Assembly (NCBI GenBank): GCA_037043015.1
Contig: CM073326.1
Location: 5,243,845-5,307,844, forward strand
From: Bryum argenteum
Lineage: Eukaryota; Streptophyta; Bryopsida; Bryales; Bryaceae
Direction: 5' to 3'
Length of the DNA: 64,000 bases
Shown piece by piece: positions 61,107-64,000 of the stretch (its first letter is position 1; every line of letters starts with the position of its first letter). Below the pieces are notes generated by a model. It was not told the origin of the DNA. It did no database searches and was given only the letters and a program-made list of their open reading frames with translations. The translations under genes and the position numbers were made by a program.

Positions 61107-62710
61107 ACATTACCACTAGTTTTACAAGGTGTATTCACAATTGATCTAATCAAAATGTGTATTTACATGTGTTGATAATAATTGAGAGAATGACCAAGTG
61201 TATACATACCCTAAATACAACAAATGCAAGTATGACCTAAGACAAGGAGATTTTTGCTTGTTGTAATCAAACTGAAGCCTCAAATATAATTCAGTTCCTT
61301 TTATTTTGATGTATTGGATGTAGGTTTGAGACTGCATGCTAGCAAAGTTCCTTGTTGTGAAGGTACCCTTCTATGCATACTGAGAGATGACATTTCATTG
61401 TTTCTATCATCACCAATAGCTAAATAGGAGAGAACTCTATTTAGTCCCAAAAAAAGTATTTCATAAAGAAGGCCACAATACCAACTAATGCCACGTCACA
61501 TGTCAATCTATCATTGACCTCTTCAACAAAAAATCAAGAATACCATAGCACACAACATTCGATTCCCGCAATTTGTCCCTATAGATGGTGAATGATGGAG
61601 TCCAGAACTGCTTGACCACTTTAGGCAACCAAACTTTAAATCTATTGGAAGCACACGATGAGGCGCTTGAAATAATTTCGTCCGTCGTTAATGCATCTAT
61701 TAAAACAACATCAGGAAATATACATCTAGTTAGCACCTATTAAAACACTTGTTTTCATGGTTGTTGTCATGGCTGAGCATTCCTACCGACCAAGGCACAA
61801 CATGCCACAGTTGTGTGTTCCTGCATGACAAGGCACTCTTTGTCACACTTGTGTGCACCTACTCAAGAAATAAAACTTTGTACATTCCTCAACAAATCCC
61901 CTGTGTACATTTATCAAGTTCGAATCGAGGCCAAGCTTCAGGAACGAGAATTGTACCACAGAATCTTATAGATTATGTTGCTTTTTTACCTTTCAGAATA
62001 CTTGGATGCTAAATCTACTACACCACTCAATGCAATTGAAATTGCAGGAGTTTGAAATTCTGAAAAAAGTACTGGGGTGCCAAGATATAACAGCATGAAG
62101 AGGCTTTTGCACCTCGCAATTCCTGAACAGGACCGATACGAATAGCAGGCAACGCGTCTTCCGATCCAGCACATCACAAATACATTACTGTAGATAGAAC
62201 AAAAGCTTCCTGTCGATACTCCTAGAAATCATATGGCAGAACATCACTCCAAAAAACAGAGGTATCCACAGCATGATGGACTCCGCAGCCAAATGTTACC
62301 CAAATTCTGTAGAATCTAGACAGAAATATATCAATACATCAAGTAACGAGATTAGCAGACTAGAATGTCCAAAGCAACAGAATACATACACTTTGAATTT
62401 AGAGACGCAACGCACATTTGAGAGATCAGATGATATAGACTGCTTTAGGGATATTGATAATCTCATATTGTATAAAGGTGGCAGCTAACGTCACCAATTT
62501 CTGAAAGTCTGTACATTTATAGTATACAACTACATTAATAGTATACAACTACCTGGCACTTAAAATTACAATACTGAGAAAGGAGCGGCTCCTCACATTG
62601 TGGTACTTATGGTGGTTACACTAACCTGAATCATTCAGATAGTTGGATTGGGCGAATTAATCAACAGGCACCTGCAGTAGTTACGATCAATGGATCAACT
62701 TTGCTGGCTG
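61107..62710. other. Gene-free interval
   Basis: No supported gene. Frames at 61503-61736 (-) and 61749-62012 (+) are unrecognised. The right end is probably the 3' untranslated region of the F-box/kelch gene. Confidence 0.5.
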
Positions 62711-64000
62711 TTACAAATCTAAGACTTGGCAGGCCACGAGCTCAACAGTGCCAAAGCTGGCACTAGATATTGTCTTCCACCCGAATTCAGACTCCTTTGG
62801 CTCCTTAGAACTCAAATCCGCACCCAACTCTGCCCTTAAAACAGCCACATTGTCATTGATATCTTTCGTGATGACGTGCAGCTTTCCATCAAAGCCAGCC
62901 AAAAGGTACGGTGATTCGGAGTCGCTAAGATCAAGCAGGATGGGTACCTTCTTCAACACGACCTTCCACACATCCTGCGCAGAGTCGTAGACCTTAATCT
63001 TGCTCCCATCCATGGAACTCGTAGGATCGAGAGCGTATAGCTTTCCACCCACCACGACAGATAGTTTAGTCCCTGCTTGTCGGGCTGGCCAGTCCTCTCC
63101 CATCCCAACGGGCATCTCAGCCCACATATCTGTAGCAGGGTCGAAAATCTCCCCACCAACATCAACAAAAAAAGGCCACGAATACAAACTCTGCGGAACA
63201 CATAACCTTCCGTTGTAAGCAGCCATACCCGTCGCAATTGGCTTGAGCATGTCTGCAAGGTAAGCCCTCGGGACTTGTGCTTTTCGAAATGGCATTGGCG
63301 CAACTTGAGACCACGTATCTGTCTCAGGGTCGTAGACCTCAGCAGACTGCAGAGGGGTTAAGCCTCCTCGTCCCCGATCAACTCCACCAACTGCATAGAG
63401 CTTGTTGTCCACGATCCCTGTCTTACAATAAGCACGAGCTACTTCCATAGCTGCTGACGGCGCCCACCTGTTCGTACGCGAGTCGTATCTCCAAACTGCA
63501 CGCATTGCACTCGCCCAGGAGAACCCTCCCAGAACATATAAATTACCATTGATAGCTCCTGCCGAGCATCCACAAAACGGTGTCTTATCGAGGAAGCCCT
63601 TCCGTTGGAACCAACTCCGAAAGAGACCAGTCAGCCGCATAGTTCGTAATGGACCCAAGGGAATCCTCCACCCCCATGAAGTCTCTGGCGCCTCAGGCTT
63701 TTTGGCACTGTTAGCAATTTCAGGCATTGGAGGTAGCTTCCTCCATTTTCCTTCAGCGGGGTCTAGTACGTGCCACCCAAGACGCTCTTCCTCGTCTTTC
63801 ATCAACACATACAACCACTCCTCTGTCACACCCAGCTCCTTCCGCAAGTTGAAGATTTCAGGTGTGGAGAGGACATGGTACCACGACTTGCACACACACC
63901 GCAAAAGAGGATGGTTGCCCCGTGACACACGGGCTAAAATTTCAAGTGAAATCTCTTCGGGTAAGCCTGGTATAATAGCTGGTTCATAATCATTACCAAT
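62711..64000 (-). CDS. F-box/kelch-repeat protein, partial (N-terminus beyond window)
   Basis: One uninterrupted frame of about 430 codons runs from the window edge to TAA at 62711. The F-box is visible at the start (IPGLPEEISLEILARVSRGN, then LLRCVCKSW). After it come EWLYVLMKDEEERLGWHVLD and kelch repeats (NLYVLGGFSWASAMRAVWRY, KLYAVGGVDRGRGGL, SAEVYDPETDTWS and more). The long block around CVPQSLYSWPFFVDVGGEIF is shared with Arabidopsis At1g22040, so I place it in that subgroup. Such proteins are substrate adaptors of SCF E3 ubiquitin ligases, the kelch propeller binding the target. The target is unknown. The missing part is probably only the first 30-60 residues; no intron is seen. Confidence 0.95.
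   Translation of the reverse strand: MGNDYEPAIIPGLPEEISLEILARVSRGNHPLLRCVCKSWYHVLSTPEIFNLRKELGVTEEWLYVLMKDEEERLGWHVLDPAEGKWRKLPPMPEIANSAKKPEAPETSWGWRIPLGPLRTMRLTGLFRSWFQRKGFLDKTPFCGCSAGAINGNLYVLGGFSWASAMRAVWRYDSRTNRWAPSAAMEVARAYCKTGIVDNKLYAVGGVDRGRGGLTPLQSAEVYDPETDTWSQVAPMPFRKAQVPRAYLADMLKPIATGMAAYNGRLCVPQSLYSWPFFVDVGGEIFDPATDMWAEMPVGMGEDWPARQAGTKLSVVVGGKLYALDPTSSMDGSKIKVYDSAQDVWKVVLKKVPILLDLSDSESPYLLAGFDGKLHVITKDINDNVAVLRAELGADLSSKEPKESEFGWKTISSASFGTVELVACQVLDL

Noticed and set aside
61915-61935. AGTTCGAATCGAGG, resembling a tRNA T-arm
   Set aside because: No matching acceptor stem, D-arm or anticodon arm could be folded around it.

Overview
The window is nuclear DNA from a land plant. It has intron-bearing genes with GT-AG splice sites, a chloroplast-targeted 2-Cys peroxiredoxin, a plant-type PRAF (PH, RCC1, FYVE, BRX) gene, a class I small heat-shock gene, and a nuclear insertion of plastid ndhD/petA DNA. 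The wide AT-rich intergenic tracts and the protein character suggest a non-flowering plant, perhaps a bryophyte; that placement is inference, not proof.

Seven host genes are supported: a TOM1-like VHS-GAT gene (15121-17005, +), PRAF (20936-26947, -), a family-2 O-methyltransferase (35933-37269, -), HSP20 (40219-40662, +), BUD31/G10 (54499-55668, +), chloroplast 2-Cys peroxiredoxin (57696-60301, -) and an F-box/kelch gene running off the right edge (62711 to beyond 64000, -). Exon joins were worked out by hand and every internal join keeps the reading frame. A broken, intronless TFIIB copy lies at 32922-33847. The genes are functionally unrelated and each stands alone; nothing looks like a cluster or pathway.

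The rest is mostly mobile-element debris. From left to right: an old Ty1/copia remnant whose right LTR is cut by a CACTA-like repeat-rich element (1 to about 4830); a hAT transposase fossil (8075-8612); a nearly full-length but dead Tc1-type DD34E element (18619-19925); a small TA-flanked MITE and a degenerate 30-bp tandem array (27741-28770); a family of about 970-bp elements flanked by TTAA, with intact-ended copies at 34111 and 50417 and one copy nested in another at 30519-31850; a 379-bp MITE inside plastid-derived ndhD (31889-32577); CACTA-like termini (35283-35715); a 1.7-kb element with 31-bp perfect inverted ends (41517-43220); GC-rich inverted modules (46911-48310); a 117-bp TA microsatellite; and a 406-bp MITE (60699-61104).

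No novel multi-gene system is visible. The most informative items are the TTAA-element family with self-nesting, the MITE in plastid DNA whose empty site can be read directly, the Tc1 DD34E fossil in a plant, the TFIIB retrocopy and an unrecognised decayed reading frame at 51600-52075.
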